DNA of 64,000 nt, taken from contig NZ_CP088285.1 in assembly GCF_011516645.4 (NCBI RefSeq), forward strand, positions 4,420,501 to 4,484,500, written 5' to 3'. The notes beneath the pieces were generated by a model that made no database searches, had not been told where the DNA came from, and saw nothing but the letters and a program-made list of their open reading frames with translations. Both the position numbers and the translations under genes were made by a program. This DNA comes from Bradyrhizobium septentrionale. GTDB taxonomy: Bacteria; Pseudomonadota; Alphaproteobacteria; Rhizobiales; Xanthobacteraceae. This document shows positions 10,958-19,411 of this stretch, piece by piece; within the stretch, counting starts at the first letter, position 1; every line of letters starts with the position of its first letter.

Positions 10958-11194
10958 CTACTTCTTCTTCACCCCGACGCGCTCGATGGTCTTGATCTCG
11001 AGCGGTGGGCGGCCGCTCTTTTCGGCGATCTCGCGGTCCTGCTCCATGATGAACCCGCGCGCCGGCTCGTCGCCGTCGAGCCCGCCAAGCAGTTCGGCGG
11101 GCACTCGGCGGTTGGAGCGCTGCGAGCCGTCTTCATAGAAGACGTTGAAGAAGGCGAATTCGCCTTTGGGATTGGTCCCGGGTTTTTTCGGCAT
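10958..11194 (-). CDS. conserved small hypothetical protein
   Basis: This 78-aa hydrophilic protein starts at the ATG at 11194 (MPKKPGTNPKGEF) and ends in VGVKKK. The open frame extends to 11239, but those codons overlap the upstream leader and look non-coding. It is convergent with rpoD and shares the terminator region. The pattern FFNVFYEDGSQRSNRRVP suggests a compact beta-rich domain. No function is known to me. Confidence 0.6.
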   Translation of the reverse strand: MPKKPGTNPKGEFAFFNVFYEDGSQRSNRRVPAELLGGLDGDEPARGFIMEQDREIAEKSGRPPLEIKTIERVGVKKK

Positions 11195-11308
11195 GCGCGG
11201 CTTGTCCCCGATACCGGCAGCGCTGTCAAAGCAAATCACGCGGATTTCCGCGCCGATCTGCCCTGCGCTGGCGGAACGGTGACAGCGCTGTGACGCGCGG
11301 ATCGCGCC

Positions 11309-14113
11309 TCAGCCCTCGAACAGCACGAACGCCGCCCAGACGCTGGAATCCCCGGCGCCGGCGACCTTGCCGTCACGCGCGTCGCGCCGGGTCTGGCGCA
11401 GCGCATCCGAATAGGTCAGTCCATCAGCGAGGTGCTCGTAGAAGCGCACGGTGAAGTTCGCGGTGCCTTCGTCGGCGACCGGCCACAATGTGAGCAGCGC
11501 GCGCCGCGCCCCGGCGATGCCGAGCGCGGTCGGCAGCCCACGCAGCCCGCTGACAAAGCTCTCGTCGCCGCGGCCGGTCTCGCAGGCCGACAGCACCAAG
11601 AGATCGAGCCCGGACAGGTCCCAGTCCATCAACTCGAAGGCATAGAGATAGCCGTCGCCGTCGTCGCGCAGCGGAAATCGGCTGTCGCCGGCGCCCGACA
11701 GCACGATGCCGCTCTGCCACAGCGTGTCGAGGCCCGAGGCCGTGCTGTCGTGATAGAAGCCGTGCGTCGCCAGATGCGCGATGCGAGCCTTGCTGATCGC
11801 CTCGCGCAGCGTGCTTTCGCTGACGCCGCGCCCGCTCAGCATCTCGACCGGCGCGCCGCGTGCGCGGGCGAGTTTTGCGATCGCCTCGATCTCGGTCCTG
11901 GTCCCGGGCAGCGGCATCGGCCCCGGCTGGCCGTATTCGATGCCGCCGGCGAGCAGCATCGCGCCCGTCCTGTCGAGCTTCTCGCGCCCATGGATTGCGA
12001 TCAGCGCGTCGGGGCTGGTCAGCATCCGGATCGTGAAGCGGTCCTCCAGCAGGCCGCCGTCGGCATCAGGCAGCAGCGAGAACGGCACGGCGAACAGGAA
12101 TCCGTCTGGCACGACATAGAGCGCGGTCTTGTCCTTCAGCAGCGGCTCCAGCGGCGCGAACAGCCGCTCGCGCAGGTTCTGGAAGCGGCCCCTCGCATCG
12201 AGTGGCCTGGCATCGAGATCAGGCGCGGTAGCCCGTGCCGTGCGCAGCCGCGCGATCTCGGTCCGCACCCCGGTATCGACCATCCGGCCGGGATCGCCGA
12301 GATCGACCACGCGCGGCGCACTCTGCGCGGTCTCGACGATGGCGTAGAGCACGGTCGCCGCCAGCGGCTGCTTGGACTGGCGGTCCGCCTTCCACTGCCG
12401 CGTGATGAAATAGTTGACGACAGCTTCATCGCCCGCGAGCAACTGCGCGGGGCGGAGCGGATCGCGCGGCGGCCTCATACCGATCGCATCGAGCCGGCGG
12501 GTGAGCGCCTTCTCGGCCGCGTCCTGCCGCTGCCAGACCGATCTCGCCCAGTCGTCGATATTGCCCGAGGAGAACAGCTCCTGCTTCTCGCCATTGAGCC
12601 GCAGCGCGGTGCGCAGCAGCGCCGCGGTCTCCTCGTCCTTGCCGGCGACCTCCGTCTCGAGCCGGCGCAGCGCGGTGGCGTCGCCGCCGCCGAGCGACTT
12701 CCAGCGCAGCACGGCGCTCGCAAACGCCGGCTGCGCCACCGCTGAACCGGCGCCGGTGGCGAAGCGGCCGAACGCGAACAAGAGATGATCGGCATGGGCG
12801 CGGATCGCCTCGGCGACGGCGCGATCGCCTGATGTGCCGACCTCGCGCTTCATCCAGTCGAACATCTCGCGATCGAGCGCGGTGAAGCTCTGCAGCGCGC
12901 GGTTCGGATCAACAGCGATCAGCGCTGTCGCGATGCCGAGCTTGATCTCGAAGCTCACGGGGTGCTGCGCGGTGAAGGCCCGCGTCGAGATCGCCAGCGC
13001 GGTCTCGCGCAGCCGCATGCCCGCATCCAGCTCGCCGCGCTGCTCGCGCTTGGCGGCGGCCAGCCCGGCTGCCTTGATGCGCAGGAAATCCGCAAAATTC
13101 TCCTCGTTGGCAACGATCGCCTCCAGCCGCTCCAGATCGGGTGCCGCCATCGCGGCATCGCCTGCGGCGAGCATGTCGGTGTAGAACAGCCAGGCATCGG
13201 CCTGTCCGGCAAAACTCGGATCCTTCGGCGCCAGCACGGTCGCGATCGCGCGATGGCGGCGGAAACAGCGGCGGGCGTCGTCGAAACGGCCGAGGTTGAG
13301 AAAATCCTGGCCGGCGTTGTTGACCGTCACCAGCGTGTTGAGGTGGTTCTCGCCGTAATGCCTGGCGCGCTTCTCGATCGCGAACAGATCGAGCTCGAGC
13401 GCCTTCGCCGGCGCGCCGATCTCGCGCAGCATGTCGGCATAATTGTTGGCGAGCTTCCAGGTGGTGCGGTGGTCGGGCCCCAGCGCCTTCTCCGAAAGCT
13501 CGAAATTGTGCCGGCCCAGATTCGTCGCCGACGCGGCCGATCCGTTGGCCGACAGCGCGACCGCGAGCTTGTCGTTGGCGATCAGAGATTCCTCGGAGCC
13601 TTCGCCCCAATAGGCGTTGTAGGCCCCGATCGCCTTCATGTAGAGCGGCACCGCTTCCGCGATCCTGGCGTGGTCGGATATCAGGATGGCGTATGACAGC
13701 AGCACGTCGGCATTGCCGGGCGGCGATTGCGCCGCCGCCTTGCCCTGCAACGCGCGGGCGAACAGCTTTTCGGCGAGATCGTCGCGCTTGACCGCGCGCA
13801 GCGTGGCGGTCGCCTGGTAATATTGCCCCATGACGAACTGGGCGTCGTCGAGCCTGTCCGCGGCGTCGAGCGCGGCCGTGAGCTGCGCATAGCCCGCGTC
13901 GATCTTGCCGCTGCGGGTAGCCGCGATGGCGTTGTTCATTTGCGCGGTGATCGCCTGGGCGCTGCCTGCGCCTTGCGCCGGCGCGCGTTTGGCGCGGGAG
14001 TCCTGCGCGGCGGCGGTGTTGATTGGTCCGGCGAAGGTCGCGCCGAGCGCGAGGACGATGCCGACGGAAGCGGCAGCCCGGCGCGCGCGCACAAATCCTC
14101 CGGCTGATGTCAT
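11309..14113 (-). CDS. secreted TPR protein with C-terminal CHAT protease domain
   Basis: About 934 aa from the ATG at 14113, which begins with a basic n-region and a hydrophobic segment ending in TAAAQD, a Sec signal peptide. Residues about 70-430 are helical TPR-like repeats (for example YAQLTAALDAADRLDD, HLNTLVTVNNAGQDFLNLGRFDDA). The last 350 residues form a CHAT domain, a caspase-like cysteine peptidase, with the catalytic His in IAHLATHGFYH and Cys in LLVLSACETGRG. The typical GLPTALGIAGARRALLTLWPVAD block follows. Its partners are unknown. The signal peptide implies that it works in the periplasm, unlike cytoplasmic CHAT proteins of the gRAMP systems. Confidence 0.88.
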   Translation of the reverse strand: MTSAGGFVRARRAAASVGIVLALGATFAGPINTAAAQDSRAKRAPAQGAGSAQAITAQMNNAIAATRSGKIDAGYAQLTAALDAADRLDDAQFVMGQYYQATATLRAVKRDDLAEKLFARALQGKAAAQSPPGNADVLLSYAILISDHARIAEAVPLYMKAIGAYNAYWGEGSEESLIANDKLAVALSANGSAASATNLGRHNFELSEKALGPDHRTTWKLANNYADMLREIGAPAKALELDLFAIEKRARHYGENHLNTLVTVNNAGQDFLNLGRFDDARRCFRRHRAIATVLAPKDPSFAGQADAWLFYTDMLAAGDAAMAAPDLERLEAIVANEENFADFLRIKAAGLAAAKREQRGELDAGMRLRETALAISTRAFTAQHPVSFEIKLGIATALIAVDPNRALQSFTALDREMFDWMKREVGTSGDRAVAEAIRAHADHLLFAFGRFATGAGSAVAQPAFASAVLRWKSLGGGDATALRRLETEVAGKDEETAALLRTALRLNGEKQELFSSGNIDDWARSVWQRQDAAEKALTRRLDAIGMRPPRDPLRPAQLLAGDEAVVNYFITRQWKADRQSKQPLAATVLYAIVETAQSAPRVVDLGDPGRMVDTGVRTEIARLRTARATAPDLDARPLDARGRFQNLRERLFAPLEPLLKDKTALYVVPDGFLFAVPFSLLPDADGGLLEDRFTIRMLTSPDALIAIHGREKLDRTGAMLLAGGIEYGQPGPMPLPGTRTEIEAIAKLARARGAPVEMLSGRGVSESTLREAISKARIAHLATHGFYHDSTASGLDTLWQSGIVLSGAGDSRFPLRDDGDGYLYAFELMDWDLSGLDLLVLSACETGRGDESFVSGLRGLPTALGIAGARRALLTLWPVADEGTANFTVRFYEHLADGLTYSDALRQTRRDARDGKVAGAGDSSVWAAFVLFEG

Positions 14114-14566
14114 CGGCAGCACATCCTCGTCGTGAAGCCCGTCATCGGATGGCGTCGCCCGGATGACAGCGTCGTTGCAGCGAGCCGGCCTGGCTTTAGC
14201 GGCGCAGCTTTGCATGAACAAGACACGGCGGACGGTCGCGCGTCAGCGCGGAACCGGCTCGCCGCATTGGTCATCGTTGGTCGCGGCCGGCGCCTTCGGC
14301 GTTCATCCGCCGTGCCCCGAACGGCTTCCCGGTTGGTTGGGCGCGGCGTCGCTTGCATGCCGGCGGCGCTGCCTGCCATCGGACGATGTTACCGCCTGCA
14401 GATGAACGGCCTGCCGGCAACCGCCTTTCGCATCGGGCTCGAAACGCGCGCGGGCCGAAAGCCCCCGATCTTTCTGACCATCGTCACTTGCGCGGCTACA
14501 TCCGATTCGCGTATGAGGCGTATCCTGCCTCTGTTACAACTTCTCATTTTTGAGAGCCGATCGCCG
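14114..14566. other. intergenic stretch without a supported gene
   Basis: This is the gap between two divergent genes. Several frames are open, but none has a convincing start, composition or family signature. It should contain the promoters of the CHAT gene (leftward) and the SnoaL-like gene (rightward). I see no clear sigma-70 boxes. Confidence 0.5.
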
Positions 14567-14977
14567 ATGTCCAACGCCACCCTCGACGCCAACAAGGCGC
14601 TCGTGCTCGCGCATTATGACGCCGTGACCAACCGGCATAATCCCGAGGCGATCCGCGCGCAGCTGGCGCCCGACTTCTTCGACCATGCGGCGGGCAAGCG
14701 GATGAGCGCCGAGGAGGTGATCGCGCATTCGGCCGCACTGCACGAGACCTTCGCCGACCTGTCGGCGGTGGCCGAATGCCTGGTGGCTGACCGCGACATC
14801 GTCGCCGGCCGCTTCGTCTGGCGCGGCCGGCACCGCAGCCCGTGGCGCGGCATTGCCCCAACCGGCCGCCACGTCGAATTCCGCGGTATGACGTTCTGGC
14901 GCATCCGGGACGGCAGGATCTCCGAGCGCTGGGCCGAGATCGATTTCGCCGGGCTGGAGCAGCAGCTCAGGGATTGA
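14567..14977 (+). CDS. SnoaL-like polyketide cyclase / ester cyclase family protein
   Basis: This 136-aa NTF2-fold protein has the SnoaL pattern: HYDAVTNRHNPEAIRAQLAPDFFDH at the N-terminus and GRHVEFRGMTFWRIRDGRISERWAEID at the C-terminus, which line a ligand cavity. The ATG at 14567 (MSNATLDANK) is chosen because the open frame upstream has no family similarity. Members of this family have many roles, so the substrate is not predictable. No biosynthetic genes are nearby. Confidence 0.8.
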   Translation: MSNATLDANKALVLAHYDAVTNRHNPEAIRAQLAPDFFDHAAGKRMSAEEVIAHSAALHETFADLSAVAECLVADRDIVAGRFVWRGRHRSPWRGIAPTGRHVEFRGMTFWRIRDGRISERWAEIDFAGLEQQLRD

Positions 14978-15097
14978 GGGAAATCTGCACAACTCCGCCG
15001 CGCTGCGACCGTGATCCGCCCCCAGCTTGTGCGGTGAATCAGAAGCACTCCGATTTGGAGTCCTAGATCGATTCAAGCTAACCCCGAGTGGGATTAG

Positions 15098-15727
15098 ATG
15101 ATGAACGACGCCTCGCACGAAAAGCGGCTTTCGGCTGACCGGTTCAGCGTCAGCTATTTTCTATGGATGATGCTGGTCGGGCTCCTCTTTGCGTTCGGTA
15201 ACGATCTGGATCGGGTATTCAATCTTTGGCTGGCTCTGGTGCCCGTGCTTTTCCTGTCGGCACTAGTCATGACCGCCTCTTGGGTAGTCGCCCTGATACG
15301 CAATCTCTGGCTGAGGCGATGGCGGCGCGTGACTTCAATCCTTGTGGCGCCTCTCGCCGCCTGTCTTATCTTCGCAGGCGCGCGAGCGGCCGGCATTAGC
15401 TCCGAGCTGATACGCTTTGAGATCGGAAGGCACTACTATATCGCGCAGGTCGAGAAGCTCCCACAGGCGGGTGAGCCCCGCCTGGCGACGTTCGATTGGG
15501 GGCAAACCGGCGGGGTCGGCGTTGCAAACTTCATCTATACGCTCATTTTTGACGAGGCTGACGAGATCGCCCGCGCGCCTGCACCGCGCTCGCTTGCGTG
15601 GCACGATCGGGCGAACCGGCAATGCCCAGGCACGCCCCTGTGCTCAGTGTTGGACCCCTCTTCAGGTTTCTCAATTACAGTCAGGAAACTCGACGGTCAT
15701 TTCTATCTCGTGACCGAAGGTTGGTAG
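15098..15727 (+). CDS. hypothetical membrane protein
   Basis: This 209-aa protein has three hydrophobic segments in its first half (about 18-34, 41-62 and 73-96) and a soluble C-terminal half, presumably extracytoplasmic. The C-terminal half has a cysteine pair (RQCPGTPLC), which could form a disulfide. It starts at 15098 with a second ATG directly after. I do not recognise the family. Confidence 0.65.
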   Translation: MMNDASHEKRLSADRFSVSYFLWMMLVGLLFAFGNDLDRVFNLWLALVPVLFLSALVMTASWVVALIRNLWLRRWRRVTSILVAPLAACLIFAGARAAGISSELIRFEIGRHYYIAQVEKLPQAGEPRLATFDWGQTGGVGVANFIYTLIFDEADEIARAPAPRSLAWHDRANRQCPGTPLCSVLDPSSGFSITVRKLDGHFYLVTEGW

Positions 15728-15820
15728 GGAGATCGACCGCGCTGATTTGCACCGCGACTATTTTGACGGGCCTGATTTTACCGGGCATGATCGGCTATTC
15801 GAAGCAGGAGGGATGTTTGC

Positions 15821-16627
15821 ATGCTCAGGTGTCGTTTGGCGGTTGTGTTCGGCGCCTTGCTGCTTACCACCCCCTCCTATGCCGCCCGCTGCGGCGGCAG
15901 CTTTCCCACCTTCGTGCAGTCGATCTCGCAGGAGGCGGCCGCGGCCGGCATTTCGCAGGACGTGATCTCGTCGGCGCTCGGCGGGGTGCAGCAGGATGGC
16001 GGGGTGCTCGCCTTCGACCGGCGGCAGCGCTACACCTTCAACAAGACCTTTGAGCAGTATGTTGCAACCCGCGTCGGCGCCGGTCGCATCAATGGCGGCC
16101 GGGCGATGTTGCAGCGTCACGCCGCGCTGTTGTCGAAGATCGAGCAGCAATACGGCGTGCCGCGCCAGATCCTGGTCGCGATCTGGGGGCTGGAAACCGA
16201 TTTCGGCAAGGGCGACATGGGCAAGCTGCCGGTGTTTCGCGTACTTGCCACGATGGCGCATGATTGCCGCCGCACCGACCTGTTCCAGGGCGAGCTGCTC
16301 GCCGCGCTCAAGATCGTGCAGCGCGGCGATCTTCGTTTGAACGACATGATCGGCGCCTATGCCGGCGAGATCGGCCAGACGCAATTCCTGCCGTCGTCCT
16401 ACATCAAGTATGGCGTCGATTTCGACGGCGACGGCCATGTCGATCTGCGCCACTCGGTCGCCGACGTGCTGGCCTCGACCGCGAACCTGCTGCACACCAA
16501 CGGCTTCAAGGTGGGCGCGCCCTATGGCGAAGGCAGCGCCAATTTCGAGGCGATGCGCGAGTGGAACAGGGCGGTGATCTACCGCAAGACCATCGGGTAT
16601 TTTGCCGATCAGCTCGTGGGGCGGTGA
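15821..16627 (+). CDS. lytic murein transglycosylase (MltB-like, SLT_2)
   Basis: This 268-aa periplasmic enzyme cuts the MurNAc-GlcNAc bond of peptidoglycan to give anhydro-MurNAc. It has a signal peptide (residues 1-21, ending PSYAA) and the catalytic Glu125 in IWGLETDFGK. The family blocks QILVAIWG and IGAYAGEIGQTQFLPSSYIKYGVDFDGDG are also present. It resembles MltB-type enzymes but lacks a C-terminal peptidoglycan-binding domain. It stands alone between a membrane protein and a repeat region. Confidence 0.9.
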   Translation: MLRCRLAVVFGALLLTTPSYAARCGGSFPTFVQSISQEAAAAGISQDVISSALGGVQQDGGVLAFDRRQRYTFNKTFEQYVATRVGAGRINGGRAMLQRHAALLSKIEQQYGVPRQILVAIWGLETDFGKGDMGKLPVFRVLATMAHDCRRTDLFQGELLAALKIVQRGDLRLNDMIGAYAGEIGQTQFLPSSYIKYGVDFDGDGHVDLRHSVADVLASTANLLHTNGFKVGAPYGEGSANFEAMREWNRAVIYRKTIGYFADQLVGR

Positions 16628-16644
16628 GGGCGAGCCACATCCGC

Positions 16645-16756
16645 GGTCGTCATTCCGGGGCGCGCGCAGCGCGAGCCTGGAATCCATCGGGCCGCATAAC
16701 TTGCTGAGAAATGGATTCCGGGCTCTCGCTTCGCGAGCCCCGGAATGACGGAATGA
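16645..16756. repeat. palindromic intergenic repeat
   Basis: The inverted repeat has outer arms CGTCATTCCGGGG and CCCCGGAATGACGG at roughly 16646-16660 and 16738-16751. Inner arms are built on GGAATCCAT / ATGGATTCC. It ends just upstream of the FRG gene; a second repeat follows that gene. Confidence 0.75.
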
Positions 16757-16766
16757 GTGGCCCTCC

Positions 16767-17615
16767 ATGGAAACCATCGGCAGCCAAAAGATCTGGTCGT
16801 TCTTCGACCGCCGCGGATGCCAGGTCGCGAAGAACGCGGCGGTGCGGGAGGGGCCGGGCCATCGCGTCGGTTCCTATCTCGAGCTCGCCACGAAAATCGC
16901 CGAGCTGCAATTCCTCAACCGCGACCACGTCCTGCTGTTTCGCGGCCAGGGCGCCGACTTCAGGAACATCAAGCGCAACTCGTCGCTGAAGCCGACGCTG
17001 TTTCGCAGCGGCCATGGCAATCCGGATCAGGCGACGCTGGTGGCGCGGTTCGCGACGCTGGCTCGCGCCGAGCAGATCCTGATCGCGGAGTATGCGAAGG
17101 CAAAACTGCTCGGGCTGGAACGGCTGAAGCGGCATCGCATCCTGCGCTGGTCGATCCTGCAGCATTACGAGGTCTGCACCACGCCGCTGCTCGACGTCAC
17201 CAATTCGATCCGGATCGCTGCGTCGTTTGCCTCGCTGGCGGAGACCGGCACCGCCTTCCTCTATGTGCTCGGCGTGCCGAACCTCAGCGGCGCGATCACC
17301 GCCAGCGCCGAGGCCGGCCTGCAGATCGTCCGCCTCTCCAGCGTCTGCCCCCCGTCGGCGGTGCGGCCGCACATCCAGGAGGGCTATCTGCTCGGCGAGT
17401 ATCCGGAGATGTCAGGCACCGCGCAGAAGGAAAACTATTTTCCCTATGAGATGGATTTCGGCCGGCGGCTGGTCGCAAAATTCGCGTTCGCGCCGGCATC
17501 GTTCTGGAAGAACGACAATTTTCCGCAGGTGACGAAGAGCGCGCTCTATCCATCGGAGAAGAGCGATCCGCTGTTCCGGCTGGCGCTTGGGGTGAAGAAG
17601 CAGTTGGGCGGGTGA
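16767..17615 (+). CDS. FRG domain-containing protein
   Basis: This 282-aa cytoplasmic protein carries an FRG domain, named for its Phe-Arg-Gly core, seen here as LLFRGQGADF near residue 57. It is followed by the family blocks LQHYEVCTTPLLDVTNSIRIAASFAS and FLYVLG. FRG proteins occur in bacteria and phages and often lie in mobile or defence-related neighbourhoods, but a biochemical activity is not firmly established. Here it is a single gene between two palindromic repeats, with no partner. The ATG at 16767 is the first in frame. Confidence 0.8.
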   Translation: METIGSQKIWSFFDRRGCQVAKNAAVREGPGHRVGSYLELATKIAELQFLNRDHVLLFRGQGADFRNIKRNSSLKPTLFRSGHGNPDQATLVARFATLARAEQILIAEYAKAKLLGLERLKRHRILRWSILQHYEVCTTPLLDVTNSIRIAASFASLAETGTAFLYVLGVPNLSGAITASAEAGLQIVRLSSVCPPSAVRPHIQEGYLLGEYPEMSGTAQKENYFPYEMDFGRRLVAKFAFAPASFWKNDNFPQVTKSALYPSEKSDPLFRLALGVKKQLGG

Positions 17616-17697
17616 GGCGGCGGAACGAAATGCAAAGCTCGGGCAGATCGTGCCGCGAGGATGCGGATGTGTGACTCACAGGCCGTGCAGCATTCAC

Positions 17698-17827
17698 ACT
17701 GTCGTCCCGGCGCAGGCCGGGACCCATTACCACCGCAGCTCGTTGTTGCAGCGAGCTGCGGCCCTAGCGTCCTGCCACTTGCACATTCGTGGTTATGGGT
17801 CCCGGCCTTCGCCGGGACGACGATAGT
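17698..17827. repeat. long palindromic intergenic repeat
   Basis: Arms at about 17698-17733 and 17789-17827 read ACTGTCGTCCCGGCGCAGGC and its near complement on the other side. They enclose a second small stem, GCAGCTCG/CGAGCTGC. It belongs to the same class of repeats as those at 4985 and 16645 and may serve as a transcription end for the FRG gene and the convergent dehydrogenase gene. Confidence 0.75.
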
Positions 17828-17861
17828 GTATGCGGCGCCCTTGCGCGCCACCGCCGCGCCT

Positions 17862-18728
17862 TCAACCCGCTCTCGCCGTATCCCTCGCCATCCGCCGCGC
17901 TGCGGTCTTCTCCATCTGCCGCTGCATCACCTTCCAGTAGCTCCCGGGGAGGAAGCGTTGCAGCAGGTCCATCAGGCGGGCGTCCTTGCCGATCAGGATG
18001 CGTGGCTGGTTTTTCTCGATGCCGGTGATGATGCATTGCGCGGCACCAGCCGGCGTGGTCCTGGCCAGCGCATCGAAGCGCTCGATCGATTGCGCGCGGC
18101 GGGCATTGTCGGTGATGCCGCTTCCGGTGCGCGAGTTGCGCGCGATGTTGGTGGCGACGCCGCCGGGATGCACGACGGACAGCCTGACCGGACTGTTCGC
18201 CACCGCAAGCTCGTGGCGCAGGCTTTCCGAGAAGCCGCGCACCGCGAACTTGGCCGCGCAATAGGCGCTCTGGCCGGGCGGGGCGAGGATGCCGAAGATC
18301 GAGGAGATGTTGACGATATGCGCCTCGCGCTGCCGCGACAGAAGCGGCAGGAAAGCGCGGGTGCCGTGCACCACGCCCCAGAAATTGATGTTGAACAGCC
18401 ACTCCATCTGCGCCTGCCCGATCTCGCCGAACTCGCCGAGCAGCGCGACGCCGGCATTGTTGACGAGGATGTTGAGGCCGGGATGCGCTGATACGGCGGC
18501 TTGCGCGAACGCCGTGATCTGCTCCGGCTCGCTGACATCGAGGCGGTGCACGCTGACCTTGCGCGGGCCCGCTTTCGCGATCTCGGCGGCGACAGCCTGG
18601 AGGCCGGCCTCGTCGCGGTCGGCGAGCGCCAGATCACAGCCGCGCTGCGCGAGTTCGAGCGCAAGCGCGCGGCCGATGCCGCTGGCGGCTCCGGTCACGG
18701 CGGCGGCGGATCCAGCGATCGCGGTCAT
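17862..18728 (-). CDS. short-chain dehydrogenase/reductase (SDR)
   Basis: This 288-aa classical SDR is an NAD(P)-dependent oxidoreductase. It has the cofactor-binding glycine motif VTGAASGIGRALALE near residue 15, NNAGVAL near 90, the catalytic Ser in VNISSIFG and the YCAAK Tyr-Lys pair. The last about 60 residues are a helical extension (LLQRFLPGSYWKVMQRQMEK) seen in membrane-associated SDRs acting on lipids or steroids. The substrate is unknown. It is convergent with the FRG gene and divergent from the response regulator. Confidence 0.87.
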   Translation of the reverse strand: MTAIAGSAAAVTGAASGIGRALALELAQRGCDLALADRDEAGLQAVAAEIAKAGPRKVSVHRLDVSEPEQITAFAQAAVSAHPGLNILVNNAGVALLGEFGEIGQAQMEWLFNINFWGVVHGTRAFLPLLSRQREAHIVNISSIFGILAPPGQSAYCAAKFAVRGFSESLRHELAVANSPVRLSVVHPGGVATNIARNSRTGSGITDNARRAQSIERFDALARTTPAGAAQCIITGIEKNQPRILIGKDARLMDLLQRFLPGSYWKVMQRQMEKTAARRMARDTARAG

Positions 18729-18886
18729 GTCGGGTCAGCTCCATCTCAACGAGGGGTGGCGGTGGCCGTGCGGGAACACGGCGGCTATGCCCACTTTTCT
18801 CAAATTGGAACCGAACCATCCAGCGATTTTAGGCATTGACCCCGTGCTCGCTCTGAGAAACTGCGATCAACAAGGGAGGCCCGGCC

Positions 18887-19303
18887 ATGGGATATTCTAT
18901 GGGACAGTCCAAGCCCTGTCGTGCGAAGGCCCTGGTCGTCGAGGACGACCCGATGCAGCGGGAGATGATTGAATTGCTGCTGGAGGAGAGCGAGTTCGAC
19001 GTCATCGCCTGCGCCAGCGCGGAAGCCGCCGAACTGGTGTTGCAGGGCAATGGCGACAATGTCGTGCTGATGATGACGGACGTCGAGCTGGCCGGAAACA
19101 TGACCGGCGTCGAGCTGGCCCATGCCGCCAAGCGATACAACCCCGATCTCGATGTTGTCGTCACCTCGGGCCGGCCGCTGCGGCAGCGCCTGCCCGATGG
19201 CGCGCTGTTCTGGGCCAAACCCTGGGCGCCGCTGGATGTGATCCGCCTTGCCGAGACGACGGCATCGGCGCTGTCCGGCCGCGGGCCGCGCGGGTCTTCA
19301 TAA
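18887..19303 (+). CDS. single-domain response regulator
   Basis: This 138-aa protein is a lone receiver (REC) domain. The acidic pocket is E19-D20-D21, the phospho-acceptor is D65 in MTDVELAG, the switch residue is T93/S94 in VVTSGRP and the conserved lysine is K111 in WAKPW. No output domain follows, as in CheY-like or PAS-hybrid-linked alphaproteobacterial regulators. No histidine kinase gene is adjacent. The stop codon lies in the first unit of a 15-bp tandem repeat. A second in-frame ATG at 18899 is an alternative start. Confidence 0.87.
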   Translation: MGYSMGQSKPCRAKALVVEDDPMQREMIELLLEESEFDVIACASAEAAELVLQGNGDNVVLMMTDVELAGNMTGVELAHAAKRYNPDLDVVVTSGRPLRQRLPDGALFWAKPWAPLDVIRLAETTASALSGRGPRGSS

Positions 19304-19333
19304 CGCGGGTCTTCATAACGCTGGTCGTCATAA
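19289..19333 (+). repeat. 15-bp tandem repeat, three units
   Basis: Two perfect copies of CGCGGGTCTTCATAA and one copy with two changes (CGCTGGTCGTCATAA) lie head to tail. The first unit contains the last codons and the TAA stop of the response regulator gene. The later units sit just after it, so each carries a TAA in the same frame. Confidence 0.9.
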
Positions 19334-19411
19334 CGGAGTTGTCAGCGCAAGCGAGCCGCGGCCGGCCGGCGGCCGCTTCCGCCGCCCCGGACGCCGTGAT
19401 ATTGGCGGCTG

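Noticed and set aside
11432..12745. 437-codon plus-strand frame opposite the CHAT protein gene
   Set aside because: Shadow frame; composition dominated by Arg/Gln/Ala with no family pattern.
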